Below, piece after piece: positions 1-9,101 of a stretch of 20,876 bases of DNA (positions within the stretch are counted from its first letter, which is position 1; every line of letters starts with the position of its first letter). The position numbers and the translations under genes are program-made. The stretch spans positions 1-20,876 of the forward strand of contig CAYOKT010000051.1 in the NCBI GenBank assembly GCA_964404605.1, in the 5' to 3' direction. This DNA is from CAYOKT01 sp964404605. GTDB taxonomy: Bacteria > Electryoneota > Electryoneia > Electryoneales > Electryoneaceae. The notes below the pieces were generated by a model. That model was not told the DNA's origin. It was given only the letters and a program-made list of their open reading frames with translations, and searched no databases.

Positions 1-71
1 GGACTTCAGTCCCGGGTTTCATAAGAACAGCGGCATCCCGGGGAATAACCCGTTGGAGCCAGGCGGTTCGT

Positions 72-1268
72 TTACGCCAGAGCCGCCAGCCCCTCCGCGA
101 GCCGCGCCACCCCTTCGCGGATCTCCTCCTCCGACGCGGCGAAGCTGAGGCGGATGTGGTCGTCCGCGCCGAACACCGCACCCGGCACGAGGGCGAGGTG
201 CCGCGTCTCGAGAAGATAGTCGCACAAGGCGACCGAACCCTCGATCCGCCGGCCGGCGAACGATCGCCCGTAGTACCCGGACACTTTCGGGAAGGCGTAG
301 AACGCCCCCTCGATGGGCGCGGTCGCCGCGCCGGGCAGGCCGGAGAGCAGGTCCGCCATCAGCTTCCGCCGCCGGGCGAAGGCGGCGACCATCTCCTCCG
401 GTTCGCCGCCCGGGCCGGTGAGCGCCTGCAGGGCGGCGCGCTGGCTGATGCTCGAGGCCGAGGAGGTCATCTGCCCCTGGATGGTCGCCACCGCCCGGGC
501 CAACTCGCGCGGTGCGGCGGCGTACCCCAGCCGCCAGCCGGTCATCGCGTAATACTTGGAGACGCCGTTGACCACGGCGGTCTTCTCGTAGAGTCCCTCG
601 ACCGCGGCGAAGCTCAGGTGCGGCCGGCCGTCATAGCGCAGTTTCTCGTAGATCTCGTCGCTGATCACCCACAGGTCCCGCTCGCGCAGGACGGCCCCGA
701 GGGCCCGAATCTCCTCCGGGGTGTACGCCGCGCCGGTGGGGTTGCCGGGGCTGCACAGGATCACCGCCCGGGTGCGCGGGGTGATCGCCGCGGCCAGCGC
801 CTCCGGGTCGATGCGCCAGTGGTCCTCGACACGGGTGGGCAGGAACACCGGCTCGGCGCCCGCGATGCGCACCATCTCCGGGTAGGCGAGGAAGCTGGGG
901 CGGGGGATCAGGACCTCGTCGCCGGGGCCGGCTACCGCCAGCAGCAGCGAGGAGAGGATATGCTTCGCCCCGTTCCCGGCGACGATCTGCTCCACCGTGT
1001 ACTCGAGGCCGTTGTCGCGCTTCAGCTTCGCGCAGATCGCCTCGCGGAGTTCACGGATGCCTGCGGCCGCGGTGTAGTGGGTGAAATCCTCCCGGATCGC
1101 GCGGATGCCCGCCTCCTTCACGCGCCGTGGCGTGGGGAAGTCGGGCTCCCCGACGGAGAGGTTGATCACATCGACCCCGCCGGCGCGCAACTCCGCCGCC
1201 CGCGCGGTGATCGCGAGGGTCATCGAGGGGGTCAGCAGCGCGGTGCGCGAGGTCAGGTTGGGGCTCAA
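72..1268 (-). CDS. aspC: Class I PLP-dependent aminotransferase (aspartate aminotransferase type)
   Basis: Transfers an amino group between an amino acid, probably aspartate or a related acid, and 2-oxoglutarate; cytoplasmic. The 398-residue product has the hallmarks of the class I fold: GEPDFPTP near residue 40, SPGNPTG at 173-179 (PLP-contacting Asn176), DEIY at 204-207, and SKYYAMTGWRLGY at 237-249, where Lys238 should form the Schiff base. A C-terminal Arg in HIRLSF fits substrate-carboxylate binding. Length is normal for the I-beta subgroup. I chose the TTG at 1268-1266 as start: it overlaps the pta stop as TTGA, has GGGGAG just upstream, and gives a family-like N-terminus. An ATG at 1313 would instead run 45 nt into pta. 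The Trp usual in the PYWVSYPE motif is Phe here, so prephenate or another aminotransferase activity cannot be excluded. It is the last gene of coaD-pta-aspC. Confidence 0.9.
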   Translation of the reverse strand: MSPNLTSRTALLTPSMTLAITARAAELRAGGVDVINLSVGEPDFPTPRRVKEAGIRAIREDFTHYTAAAGIRELREAICAKLKRDNGLEYTVEQIVAGNGAKHILSSLLLAVAGPGDEVLIPRPSFLAYPEMVRIAGAEPVFLPTRVEDHWRIDPEALAAAITPRTRAVILCSPGNPTGAAYTPEEIRALGAVLRERDLWVISDEIYEKLRYDGRPHLSFAAVEGLYEKTAVVNGVSKYYAMTGWRLGYAAAPRELARAVATIQGQMTSSASSISQRAALQALTGPGGEPEEMVAAFARRRKLMADLLSGLPGAATAPIEGAFYAFPKVSGYYGRSFAGRRIEGSVALCDYLLETRHLALVPGAVFGADDHIRLSFAASEEEIREGVARLAEGLAALA

Positions 1269-2260
1269 GGCTCTCCCCGCAGGGCACGGGCGACCAGGCC
1301 GCAGATGGCGCACACCTTGACGATGTCATCGGCGCTGCACCCCCGGCTGAGGTCGTAGAAGGGCTTGGCGAGCCCCTGTACGATGGGCCCGATGGCCTGC
1401 GCGTCCGCCAGCCGCTGGGTCAGCTTGTAGGCGATGTTTCCGGCGTCCAGGTCGGGGAAGATGAGGACGTTCGCCCGTCCCGCGACCTCGCTGCCGGGTG
1501 CCTTCTTCGCGCCGATGGCGGGGACGATGGCCGCGTCCGCCTGCAGCTCGCCGTCCAGCTTCAGCCCCGGCGCCTGCTCGCGGGCGAGACGTGTCGCCTC
1601 GATCACCTTGTCGACATCCTCGTGGGTCGCGCTGCCCTTGGTGGAGAAGCTGAGCATCGCCACTACCGGCTCCTCGCCGGTGAGCGCCCTGTGGGTCGCG
1701 GCGCTGGAGAGGGCGATGGAGGCGAGCTGCTCCGCATCGGGGTTGGGGACGATGGCGCAGTCGGCGAAGGTGAAGGTGCGCTCGTCGGGCAGCACCATCA
1801 GGAAGATCGAGGAGACGATCTTGATCCCCTCCGGCATCCCGATGGCCTGGATGGCGGCGCGCATCACGTCCCCGGTGGCGTGCGCCGCGCCGGTGACCCC
1901 GCCGTCGGCCTCCCCGCGGCGCACCATCATCGCCCCGAAGTAGAGGACGTCCCCCATCGCTTCGCGCGCCTCCTCGAGGGTCAGCCCCTTGTGCGCGCGG
2001 AGCCGGGCGAACTCCTCGGCGAAGGGTTCCCGCCAGGGGGAGGCCGCCGGGTCGATCGTCTCGATCCCGCTCCCCTCCACCCCGGCCGCACCGCGTGCCG
2101 CGGTGGTCTCCTCCGGCGATCCGAGGATGATCGGAACCGCGACCCCCTCGTCCACCAGCCTGCGCGCCGCGCTCCAGGTGCGCTCATCGTTCCCCTCGGG
2201 CAGGACGACGCGCTGCGGTGACTCCTTCGCCCGTTCAACAATGCGTGTGACCGGATCCAT
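1265..2260 (-). CDS. pta: Phosphate acetyltransferase
   Basis: Interconverts acetyl-CoA and acetyl phosphate in central carbon metabolism; cytoplasmic. The 331-residue protein has the length of the short, single-domain Pta (PTA_PTB family), without the N-terminal DRTGG/P-loop extension of the enterobacterial enzyme. Family features visible are RVVLPEGNDERT at 17-28, the GGVTGAAHATGDVMRAA stretch, the KGSATHEDVDKV stretch, LDGELQADAAI, and a glycine-rich end with DLSRGCSADDIV. The start is the ATG at 2260, preceded by AGGA seven bases upstream. It lies 41 nt after coaD and overlaps the aminotransferase start by four bases, so the three are probably one transcript. No acetate kinase gene is adjacent; the partner, if any, is elsewhere. 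A phosphate butyryltransferase is a less likely reading, given the match to Pta motifs. Confidence 0.95.
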   Translation of the reverse strand: MDPVTRIVERAKESPQRVVLPEGNDERTWSAARRLVDEGVAVPIILGSPEETTAARGAAGVEGSGIETIDPAASPWREPFAEEFARLRAHKGLTLEEAREAMGDVLYFGAMMVRRGEADGGVTGAAHATGDVMRAAIQAIGMPEGIKIVSSIFLMVLPDERTFTFADCAIVPNPDAEQLASIALSSAATHRALTGEEPVVAMLSFSTKGSATHEDVDKVIEATRLAREQAPGLKLDGELQADAAIVPAIGAKKAPGSEVAGRANVLIFPDLDAGNIAYKLTQRLADAQAIGPIVQGLAKPFYDLSRGCSADDIVKVCAICGLVARALRGEP

Positions 2261-2301
2261 CTCTCGTTCCTGCTAAGGTGTCGGTTTTGCACTTAGGCGG
2301 G

Positions 2302-2793
<492 letters not shown>

Positions 2794-2863
2794 GGCGCAG
2801 CCTCGTGTTCTCGTGAACCGGTCCGCTGTTTCTCCCCCGCCCGTCCGGCCGAAGGAGCGAGAG

Positions 2864-2892
2864 AAGCTACGACGGGAGGGGTAGGAACGCAA
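2864..2892 (-). promoter_or_regulatory. Possible promoter of coaD-pta-aspC
   Basis: On the minus strand TTGCGT (2892-2887) and TAGCTT (2869-2864) are 17 bases apart, which would start transcription near 2857, about 64 nt before coaD. Each hexamer matches the sigma-70 consensus at only three positions, so support is positional: correct spacing, and the only intergenic space upstream of the operon. Confidence 0.3.
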
Positions 2893-2975
2893 TCTCCGTG
2901 AAGGAGTTCACAAGAGACCCCACCCCCGCCGTCCCCGCCCGCTGGGGGTGTCGCGGCGCGCCGGGAAATCCGCCG

Positions 2976-3000
2976 GGAAGGCCGCCTCGCGCCGCCTTCC
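2976..3000 (-). terminator. Hairpin just downstream of the barrel gene
   Basis: GGAAGGC (2976-2982) and GCCTTCC (2994-3000) form a 7-bp stem with an 11-base GC-rich loop, beginning 7 nt after the stop of the outer-membrane barrel gene. No T-run follows on the minus strand, so this is at best a weak or factor-assisted terminator or a 3'-end stabilising hairpin. The rest of the 213-nt gap to coaD holds only the candidate promoter. Confidence 0.35.
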
Positions 3001-3006
3001 GGTGGA

Positions 3007-6000
3007 TCAGAAGAACGCGCTCACCTCCACCCGCGCGATGTGGACTGCCGCGCGGTTCGCATCGAGCCGCAATGTGTACACCGCGCGGGCGGTCAGGTTC
3101 CCGCCGATCCGGTAGTCGGCGCGCAGGTTGCCCCGGCCGTTGCGGCCCTCCGGCCGCCCGTCGGCGAGTTCGAACGGGAGGACTTCGCTCTTCGTCTCGA
3201 TCCACAGCGCCTCGAAGTCCGCGCTGATCCGCCCCCGGTCGCTCCGCGCCCAGACGATCCCCGGTTTCAGCCCCAGGCCGCGCACGTCGTCCCCCTGCCC
3301 GAGCTTGCGGTCGAGGAGGCCGCGCACCTGCCCCGTGAAGCGCAAACTTCGGCTCAACCGGCGGCTCAGGGAGAGGGAGAGACGGCGCAACCGGAAGCGA
3401 TCGGTGCCGGCGCGCCAGGCCAGCTCCTTCAGCGAGCGGGTGTAGGTCGCCTCGCTCTCCAGGTCGGTGGATTCGGAGAGGGCGCGCCGCACCCGCAGGT
3501 TCCAGGTGTCGCGCCCGTTCCGCTGGATCCCCGTCGAGTAGAGGTTGCTCAACTGCGATTCGGTGTCGTAGCGCAGCCGCAGGTTGAAGACCCTCGAGGA
3601 GCGGAAGAGGTGGAGGTCCTGCCGCCAGGCGAGCCGGCCCTCGAGGGTGGAGTCGCTCTGGAAGCTGCCGAGACGCAGGGTGTAGATCTCGGCGGGCCGG
3701 TCCCAGCGGGTGATCTCGGTCGCCTCTAATGTCGTCGCCAGGGAGATGTCTTCCCAACCGAACCCCTCGTGCACGCCTGCGCCCCCGGGCAGCCGCCGGG
3801 GCGACCAGTCCAGGTTCAGCGCGGCGGCGAGGTTCGTCGTCGGCAGCGCCTCGCCGGAGGGCTCGGCGCGGAGGATGATGTCCCCGATCTCCGGGTCGTA
3901 CACGTACTGGCCGCCGACGCGGCGGTAGTCCCCCTGCCCCGCGGGAACCTGGAAGGCGATGAGCACGTTGGGGCGGGTCACCGTGCGGCTCAACCGGTAG
4001 TTCAGGTCCGCGGTCAGTGCCCCGGCCAGCGGCGCGTATCCCGCCCGCAGCGAGGCGAGGTCCGTGGTGATGTTCGAGCTGTCGGCTATGGAGTAGCGGG
4101 TCTCACGGTGGCTCAGCTCCACCTCGCTGCGCCAGCTCGAGCGGGGCGGGTTCCAGGCCCAGAGCAGCCCCTCGGCGCGTTCGTCGTACAGGGGATCGTA
4201 GCGGCCCGCATCGACCTGCCTTCGCCGTTGACGGTATTCCGCGCTGACCGCGCCGCTGTGCCCGCGCCAGCCGGCCAGTCCCCAACCCGCCCGCGCGCGG
4301 AGGTAGGTGAAGCCGGTGAACAGGGTGTCCGCCTCCCGCGCGTCCCTGCGCTCCCATTCCCCCTCGAGGGAGGGGATCCAGAGGCCGATGCGTGAACGCG
4401 CGGAGCCCCTGCCCCGGAGCCAGTCGGAGCGGCGGCCGGCGGACTCCTCGCGGGTGGAGATCGACTCCAGCCGCCCGCGCGCCTGTGTCCCCGGACCGGA
4501 CCAGGTGAACCCCGCCTCCTCCCTCCCGCTGCCGACCGTCCCGCCCCTCTCGAGATGCGAGGCGCCGAAGGTGAGCCGGAGCGGCTCGAGCGGCCGGAGG
4601 ACGAGCGAGGCGCCGCGTTCCCTCTCGCGCACCCCGGCCCGCGCCGTGTCCAGCCCCCAGCGGCGGTCGTACTCCACTTCGCGGGTGCGGGAGAAGGGGT
4701 GCCACCGGGCCCCCTCTTCGCGGAGGGTCAGCCCCGCCTCCAGGAGCGGGAGCCGCCCCTCCGAGGGCAGCTTGAACCGGGCGGCGTAGCTCTGCGCGAG
4801 CCCGAGGTTGTCCTCATCGCCCGCCGGGGAGAGGGTGTTGCCGTCGTAGCCGCTCACCCCGATGTCCGCGGCGAGGGAGAGGCGCGCGTCCGGGTCGAGG
4901 CGGAGCTGCACCGCCCCCAGCCGCAGCCGCTCCGGCAGCGGCACCAGGCGCACCGGGGACCAGGCGCCGAGCGAGGGCCCGGCCCACTCGAAGACGTAGC
5001 TCCCCACCGAGGCGTCGAAGCGCCGCTCGTAATCTCCCCTCCCCGGACCCATCTCGGAGAAGTAGACACGCCACTCCCCGCGGGGGCTCCCGTCGGCGGC
5101 CGGCGGGACGAAGCGGAAGAAGTTGAGATTCGTGCCGTCGGCGAGGGTCGTGTCCTCGCGGGTGTAGTCGCCCCTGCCGGGTCCGAGGGAGTCGGCGGCG
5201 GGAACGGCGGCGCGGCCGGGACCCTCCCCCGCGGCGGCGAGCGCCTGCCGCATCCCGGGGGTGAAGTCGAAGGCGAAGGGCCGCTCGGGATCGTCGCCTT
5301 CCTGCAGCGCCACCGCCTGCAGCTTGAACCGCCCTCCGGGGTCGGAGGCGGCGAGATGACCCTGGTAGAAGTTCCGCGGGAAGGCTTCCGGGGAGTATTC
5401 GAAGTCCACCTCGATGCGTGACTCGGAGGTGATGGGCAGGCCCGGGGTGAAGGTGATCTCCCCGCGGTTGTAGTCGATGGTATAGTCGGCGGTCTCCCCG
5501 CGCCGCCGGAGGACCCCGTCCACCCAGACCTTCTCGCTCCCGCCGATCACCAGCAGGTCACGCTCGCCGTCGCGGCCGGTCAGGCGGTAGGGCCCCTGCA
5601 CACCCGTGGCGCCGAGGAAGCGGTTGGTGTGGAACACCGCCCGGGTGACCGCCCCGGCGAGACCGGCCCCGCCGTCCGGGGCGGCGTACTCCACCCTGCC
5701 GCCCTCGAGGTGGCGCTCGAAGGTGCCGTAACGGCCGGCCTCCTGCGCGAGCATGTAGTCCCCGAAACGGCCACGGCTGCGACCGGCGCGCAGGTCGATG
5801 TAGACCTGGTCGATCTCGCTGAGCCGCTGGCTGGAGCCCTCCGGCGTCAGCGGCACGCTGCGGTCGTCGAGCAGCGCCTTCACCTCGATGTCCCGCGCGA
5901 GCCGGCCCTCGAGGGCGAGGCGCAGCCCGGATTCGAGGCTGACATCGCGCCCGCTGCCCACCTGCACGCCCCGCAGGATGTGGCCGCTCCGGCGGAGGTT

Positions 6001-6462
6001 CCGCCCCGGCAGGGAGGAGAGCGCACGCTCCCCGGCGCGAACGGGGAGTTCCACCTTCTCCCCCCGGAGCAGCGAATCGACCACCCCGGCGCGCAGGGGA
6101 CGGTGAAGCTGGAGGGTGTCCACGAGGGCCGCCGGCAGGTAGCGGTAGCGGACGAAGAGAGAGCCCGCCGCCACGCCCTGCAAAAAGGTGAGCCGCCCGG
6201 CGGTGGGGTCGAGGTCGAAGGCCGACCCCGCCCGCAGCGTGTCGCCCTCCGGGGAGAGGACGAGGAGGGTGGCGGGGTCGATGTAACGGTTTGGCAGCCG
6301 CAGCTCCCCCGTCGTGGTGTCGGGGAGCAGCCGGCCCTGGAAGCTCCCCGGCTCCGGGAGTGGTTCCCCGGCGCGGCCGAGGGAAGCCAGGGCGAGCCAG
6401 AGCGCAAGGAGGGCGGCGGAGGGGAGCCACCGCCGCGGCGGTTCGGAACGCCGCCGGGACAT
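3007..6462 (-). CDS. Large outer-membrane beta-barrel protein of unknown function
   Basis: No function recognised. The 1151-residue product opens with a signal peptide (basic start, hydrophobic core at about 14-28, cleavage near Ala31). Residues 45-360 are a beta-rich region with a repeated unit: IDPATLLVLSPEGDTL...GRLTF...LFVRYRY (61-108) and VWVDGV...DYTIDYNRGEITF...RIEVDFEYS (312-357). Three GDY motifs occur: GPGRGDY at 427-433 and 472-478, and GQGDYRR at 842-848. From about residue 515 to the end the pattern is alternating polar and hydrophobic strands with many Arg and aromatic residues, closing in VEVSAFF; a terminal Phe is the classic Bam-recognised barrel ending. The architecture loosely recalls SprA/Sov-like or other very large FCB barrels, but this is resemblance only. 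The ATG at 6462 lies 2 nt after the stop of the propeller gene with no strong ribosome site of its own, implying translational coupling. An upstream in-frame ATG at 6642 lies inside the neighbour and would destroy the signal peptide. Confidence 0.85.
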   Translation of the reverse strand: MSRRRSEPPRRWLPSAALLALWLALASLGRAGEPLPEPGSFQGRLLPDTTTGELRLPNRYIDPATLLVLSPEGDTLRAGSAFDLDPTAGRLTFLQGVAAGSLFVRYRYLPAALVDTLQLHRPLRAGVVDSLLRGEKVELPVRAGERALSSLPGRNLRRSGHILRGVQVGSGRDVSLESGLRLALEGRLARDIEVKALLDDRSVPLTPEGSSQRLSEIDQVYIDLRAGRSRGRFGDYMLAQEAGRYGTFERHLEGGRVEYAAPDGGAGLAGAVTRAVFHTNRFLGATGVQGPYRLTGRDGERDLLVIGGSEKVWVDGVLRRRGETADYTIDYNRGEITFTPGLPITSESRIEVDFEYSPEAFPRNFYQGHLAASDPGGRFKLQAVALQEGDDPERPFAFDFTPGMRQALAAAGEGPGRAAVPAADSLGPGRGDYTREDTTLADGTNLNFFRFVPPAADGSPRGEWRVYFSEMGPGRGDYERRFDASVGSYVFEWAGPSLGAWSPVRLVPLPERLRLGAVQLRLDPDARLSLAADIGVSGYDGNTLSPAGDEDNLGLAQSYAARFKLPSEGRLPLLEAGLTLREEGARWHPFSRTREVEYDRRWGLDTARAGVRERERGASLVLRPLEPLRLTFGASHLERGGTVGSGREEAGFTWSGPGTQARGRLESISTREESAGRRSDWLRGRGSARSRIGLWIPSLEGEWERRDAREADTLFTGFTYLRARAGWGLAGWRGHSGAVSAEYRQRRRQVDAGRYDPLYDERAEGLLWAWNPPRSSWRSEVELSHRETRYSIADSSNITTDLASLRAGYAPLAGALTADLNYRLSRTVTRPNVLIAFQVPAGQGDYRRVGGQYVYDPEIGDIILRAEPSGEALPTTNLAAALNLDWSPRRLPGGAGVHEGFGWEDISLATTLEATEITRWDRPAEIYTLRLGSFQSDSTLEGRLAWRQDLHLFRSSRVFNLRLRYDTESQLSNLYSTGIQRNGRDTWNLRVRRALSESTDLESEATYTRSLKELAWRAGTDRFRLRRLSLSLSRRLSRSLRFTGQVRGLLDRKLGQGDDVRGLGLKPGIVWARSDRGRISADFEALWIETKSEVLPFELADGRPEGRNGRGNLRADYRIGGNLTARAVYTLRLDANRAAVHIARVEVSAFF

Positions 6463-6464
6463 GG

Positions 6465-7412
6465 TCAACGGTCCGTCCCGGTGACGTGGAACAGCCGCAG
6501 GGTCGAGCCGGCGGCGACGGCGATGCGGCCGGGAGCGGCCGCCACGTCCTCCGGCGGCCCGCCGAAGAGGGAGGCCGGCCAGAGTTGCCGCGGGGCGGAC
6601 TCCGCCCCGTACACCGCGAGCCCGCCCTCGCCGCAGACCCACAACCGCCCGTCGCTCCAGGCCAGGCCGAGCGGCCCCCTTCCGGGCAGCGTCCAGGGGA
6701 GGCGGCGGAGGAAGGAACCGAAACGGTCGAAGAGAACGGTCTCCCGCCGGCCGGGATCGGCGATGGCGATCCGCCCGTCTCCGGCGATCTCGACCCGCCG
6801 CGGGGCGACCAGCCCGCCGCCGGTGTCGCCGTACTCCCCGATCCGGTCGATCAGGCGCCCCTCCAGGTCGAGGAGCAGCGCCTCCTGGCGATCCCGCTCG
6901 AGGACCACCAGGTCCCCGCTGGCGGCGCGGGCCACGGAGACGGGCCGGTCGAATGCGAAGGCGTCCTCGCCGCCGCCGCCGTCCGCCCCGGTGATGGCGT
7001 CCAGCGGAGCGAGCCAGCGGTCGAAGCGGACGATGCGTCCCGCGAAGGGGTCGGCGACCCAGAGCTCGAAGCCCGCCTGAACAATGTCCGTCGCCCCGCG
7101 GAACGTCCCCGCGCCGTAGCCGAAGCCCCCCGTCTCCCGCAGGTATCTCCCCCGCGGATCCAGCTCGATCAGGCGCTGACCGCTCTCCTCCAGCAGGTAG
7201 AGTTTCCCTTCGAGGTCGAAGGTCACCGCGAGGAAATGCTCCCGGCCACGTCCCGCCTCGGGCAGGCCGGACAGCTCACCGTCGGGCTGGAGGCGCAGGA
7301 CCACGGCGCCGCCCTTCCCCTCTGCGCCGGCCGCCCGGGCCGCGCCCGGCGGAGCAAGCGGCAGCAGGACCGACAGGCAGGCGACCGCGATGGCCGCGAA
7401 GCTCTTTTTCAC
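6465..7412 (-). CDS. Secreted NHL-type beta-propeller protein
   Basis: No enzymatic role recognised. The 315-residue product starts with a signal peptide (MKKSFAAIAVACLSVLLPL..., cleavage near ARA|AG at 27-28), so it acts in the periplasm or at the surface. The mature part has about five to six degenerate propeller blades of NHL style, each with a short strand pair and a turn such as FDLEGKLYLLEESGQRLIELDPRG (about 65-88), ELWVADPFAGRIVRFD, DLVVLERDRQEALLLDLEG, RIAIADPGRRETVLFDRFG and RLWVCGEGGLAVYG. The start is the GTG at 7412, with GGGAGG five bases upstream and a signal peptide directly after it. The frame stays open to 8123, but that extension lies across glgA. The barrel gene follows after TGA-CC-ATG, so the two products are probably made in step and may form a complex with the propeller as periplasmic partner (inference). 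Confidence 0.82.
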   Translation of the reverse strand: MKKSFAAIAVACLSVLLPLAPPGAARAAGAEGKGGAVVLRLQPDGELSGLPEAGRGREHFLAVTFDLEGKLYLLEESGQRLIELDPRGRYLRETGGFGYGAGTFRGATDIVQAGFELWVADPFAGRIVRFDRWLAPLDAITGADGGGGEDAFAFDRPVSVARAASGDLVVLERDRQEALLLDLEGRLIDRIGEYGDTGGGLVAPRRVEIAGDGRIAIADPGRRETVLFDRFGSFLRRLPWTLPGRGPLGLAWSDGRLWVCGEGGLAVYGAESAPRQLWPASLFGGPPEDVAAAPGRIAVAAGSTLRLFHVTGTDR

Positions 7413-7454
7413 CTGGACCTCCCGTGACGCCCCTCGCGAAAAAGCGGGCCTGTC

Positions 7455-7472
7455 CCCGGCCTGGCAGCCGGG
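7455..7472 (-). terminator. Hairpin in the gap between glgA and the propeller gene
   Basis: CCCGGC (7455-7460) and GCCGGG (7467-7472) form a 6-bp stem with a 6-base loop. On the minus strand a TTTTT run lies some 15 bases further on, too distant for a textbook rho-independent terminator. A second small hairpin, ACGGCG/CGCCGT at 7537-7551, lies 5 nt after the glgA stop and has no T-run. Either could weaken read-through from glgA; evidence is modest. Nothing else was seen in this 143-nt gap. Confidence 0.25.
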
Positions 7473-7555
7473 AACCGACCCGCATCGACTTCTCTCGCAA
7501 GGGTGCTTGGTGAACAGGTCCGCCTTATGTTCTCCCACGGCGGGACGCCGTTTCC

Positions 7556-9028
7556 TCAGACCATCGCCTCCTCGGCCACCTGCGCATACACCTCCGCCAT
7601 GCGCAGGGCGGAAGAGGTCCATGACAGGTCCTCCGCCATGCCCCGTTTCACCAGCTTCTCCCAGGCGGCCGTGTCGGCATGGCGCTCCACCGCGCGCCGG
7701 ATCGCGTCCGCGAGATCCTCCGGAGTGAACTTCTCGAAGCGGAAGCCGTTTCCCCTGGCGCTCTCGCGCACCGTGTCCGCGAGACCGCCGGTGGCATGCA
7801 CGATGGGCACGGTGCCGTACCGCAGGCTGTACATCTGGTTCAGGCCGCAGGGCTCGTACCGGGAGGGCATCAGGAAGGCGTCCGCGCCGGCCTCGATGCG
7901 GTGGGCGAGCGCCTCGTCGTGCGCCAGCTTCACCGCGACCCGCCCGGGGTGACGCTTCGCCAGCTCGGTGAGCTCCTTCTCGAGATCGGGCGATCCGGTG
8001 CCGAGGATCGCGAAGCAGACCGGCAGCTTGCTCCACAGCTTCTCGGCCGACAGCAGCAGGTCGATCCCCTTCTGCTCCGCAAGCCTCGTCACCATGCCGA
8101 TCAGCAGGCTGTCCGGCCCGCATTCGAGCCCCATCTCCTCGATCAGCGCCGCGCGGCAGGCCTGCTTGCCGGAGCGATCCTCGAGGGAATAGTTCTCCGC
8201 GATGTGCGGGTCGGTCTCGGGGTTCCAGACCGAGGTGTCGATCCCGTTCAGCACCCCGGTGATCCGGTCCTTCCGCGCGGTGACCACCTCGTGCAGGCCG
8301 GCGCCGTGCTCCCCGGTGAGAATCTGCTTCGCATAGGTGGGCGAGACCGTGGTGATCTGGTCCGCCGCCAGGATGCCCGCCTTGAGGAAATTGAGCGAAC
8401 CTTCGTGCCAGCCCGGGTGGTTTTCGTCGAAGGGGATCACATCCACCCCCGTGCGGGCGGCGGATTCGGCGGGGAAGATCCCCTGGTACCCCAAATTGTG
8501 AATCGTGAGCACGGTGCGGATCCCGTGGAAGAACGGATCGTCCGCGTAGGCGTGCTTCAGGAAGAAGGGCACCAGCGCGCAGGGCCAGTCGTTGCAGTGG
8601 ATCAGGTGTGGCTGCCAGTAGAGGACCTTCAGGGTCTCCAGCGCCGCCCGGGAGTAGAGGGCGAACCGCAGATCGTTGTCCTCCCAGCCCTCCCCGGTCT
8701 CCGGGTTGACATAGATTTCGTTCCGGTCATAATAGGGTTTGTACTCGAGAAAGTACGCCTGGACCTTGGAATCGGGGATGAAACCGGATTTGACGGAGAC
8801 GGTGATGACTTCGCCGCCGAGAGGGACTTCGATCTCGCGCAGGCGGATGACCTCCCTCAGGTTGTACTTCCGGTCCCGGATGCAGTGATACTTGGGCAGC
8901 AGAACACGCACGTCATGGCCAAGCTCCTTCAGCACCTTCGGCAGGGCGCCGGCCACGTCCGCCAATCCACCGACCTTTGCAAACGGGGAAAGCTCTGGAC
9001 TGAGGTAGAGCACATTGAACGGAGCCAT
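7556..9028 (-). CDS. glgA: Glycogen synthase (ADP-glucose type, GT5)
   Basis: Transfers glucose from ADP-glucose to the non-reducing end of an alpha-1,4-glucan during glycogen synthesis; cytoplasmic. The 490-residue protein is of usual length with a GT-B fold. In the N-terminal half are KVGGLADV at 18-25 (Lys18 of the KxGG donor-binding motif), HCNDWP at 144-149, and TIHNLGYQG at 175-183. NGID is at 261-264. In the C-terminal half are VTRLAEQKG at 313-321 (Arg315 and Lys320 binding the diphosphate), PSRYEPCGLNQ at 388-398 (catalytic Glu392), and TGGLADTV at 413-420. The ATG at 9028 has GGGAGG eleven bases upstream. It follows the diguanylate cyclase gene after an AT-rich 73-nt gap, so it could be cotranscribed with that gene or have its own promoter. 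No other glycogen gene is in the window. Confidence 0.96.
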   Translation of the reverse strand: MAPFNVLYLSPELSPFAKVGGLADVAGALPKVLKELGHDVRVLLPKYHCIRDRKYNLREVIRLREIEVPLGGEVITVSVKSGFIPDSKVQAYFLEYKPYYDRNEIYVNPETGEGWEDNDLRFALYSRAALETLKVLYWQPHLIHCNDWPCALVPFFLKHAYADDPFFHGIRTVLTIHNLGYQGIFPAESAARTGVDVIPFDENHPGWHEGSLNFLKAGILAADQITTVSPTYAKQILTGEHGAGLHEVVTARKDRITGVLNGIDTSVWNPETDPHIAENYSLEDRSGKQACRAALIEEMGLECGPDSLLIGMVTRLAEQKGIDLLLSAEKLWSKLPVCFAILGTGSPDLEKELTELAKRHPGRVAVKLAHDEALAHRIEAGADAFLMPSRYEPCGLNQMYSLRYGTVPIVHATGGLADTVRESARGNGFRFEKFTPEDLADAIRRAVERHADTAAWEKLVKRGMAEDLSWTSSALRMAEVYAQVAEEAMV

Positions 9029-9101
9029 CGACGGATATGCCTCCCGCTGAAATCACGTAGTAAGGGAATGAGAAGGACGTAACAGAATAAAGATAAAACA
9101 A

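Noticed and set aside
156..1358. Long plus-strand open frames opposite the aminotransferase, barrel, glgA and hutI genes (156-1358, 5629-7080, 7679-9082, 11635-13023)
   Set aside because: All are mirror frames of well-supported minus-strand genes, with compositionally biased products and no recognisable domains.
7413..8123. Extension of the propeller reading frame upstream to an ATG at 8123
   Set aside because: It lies across glgA in another frame and would bury the signal peptide; the GTG at 7412 has a proper ribosome site.
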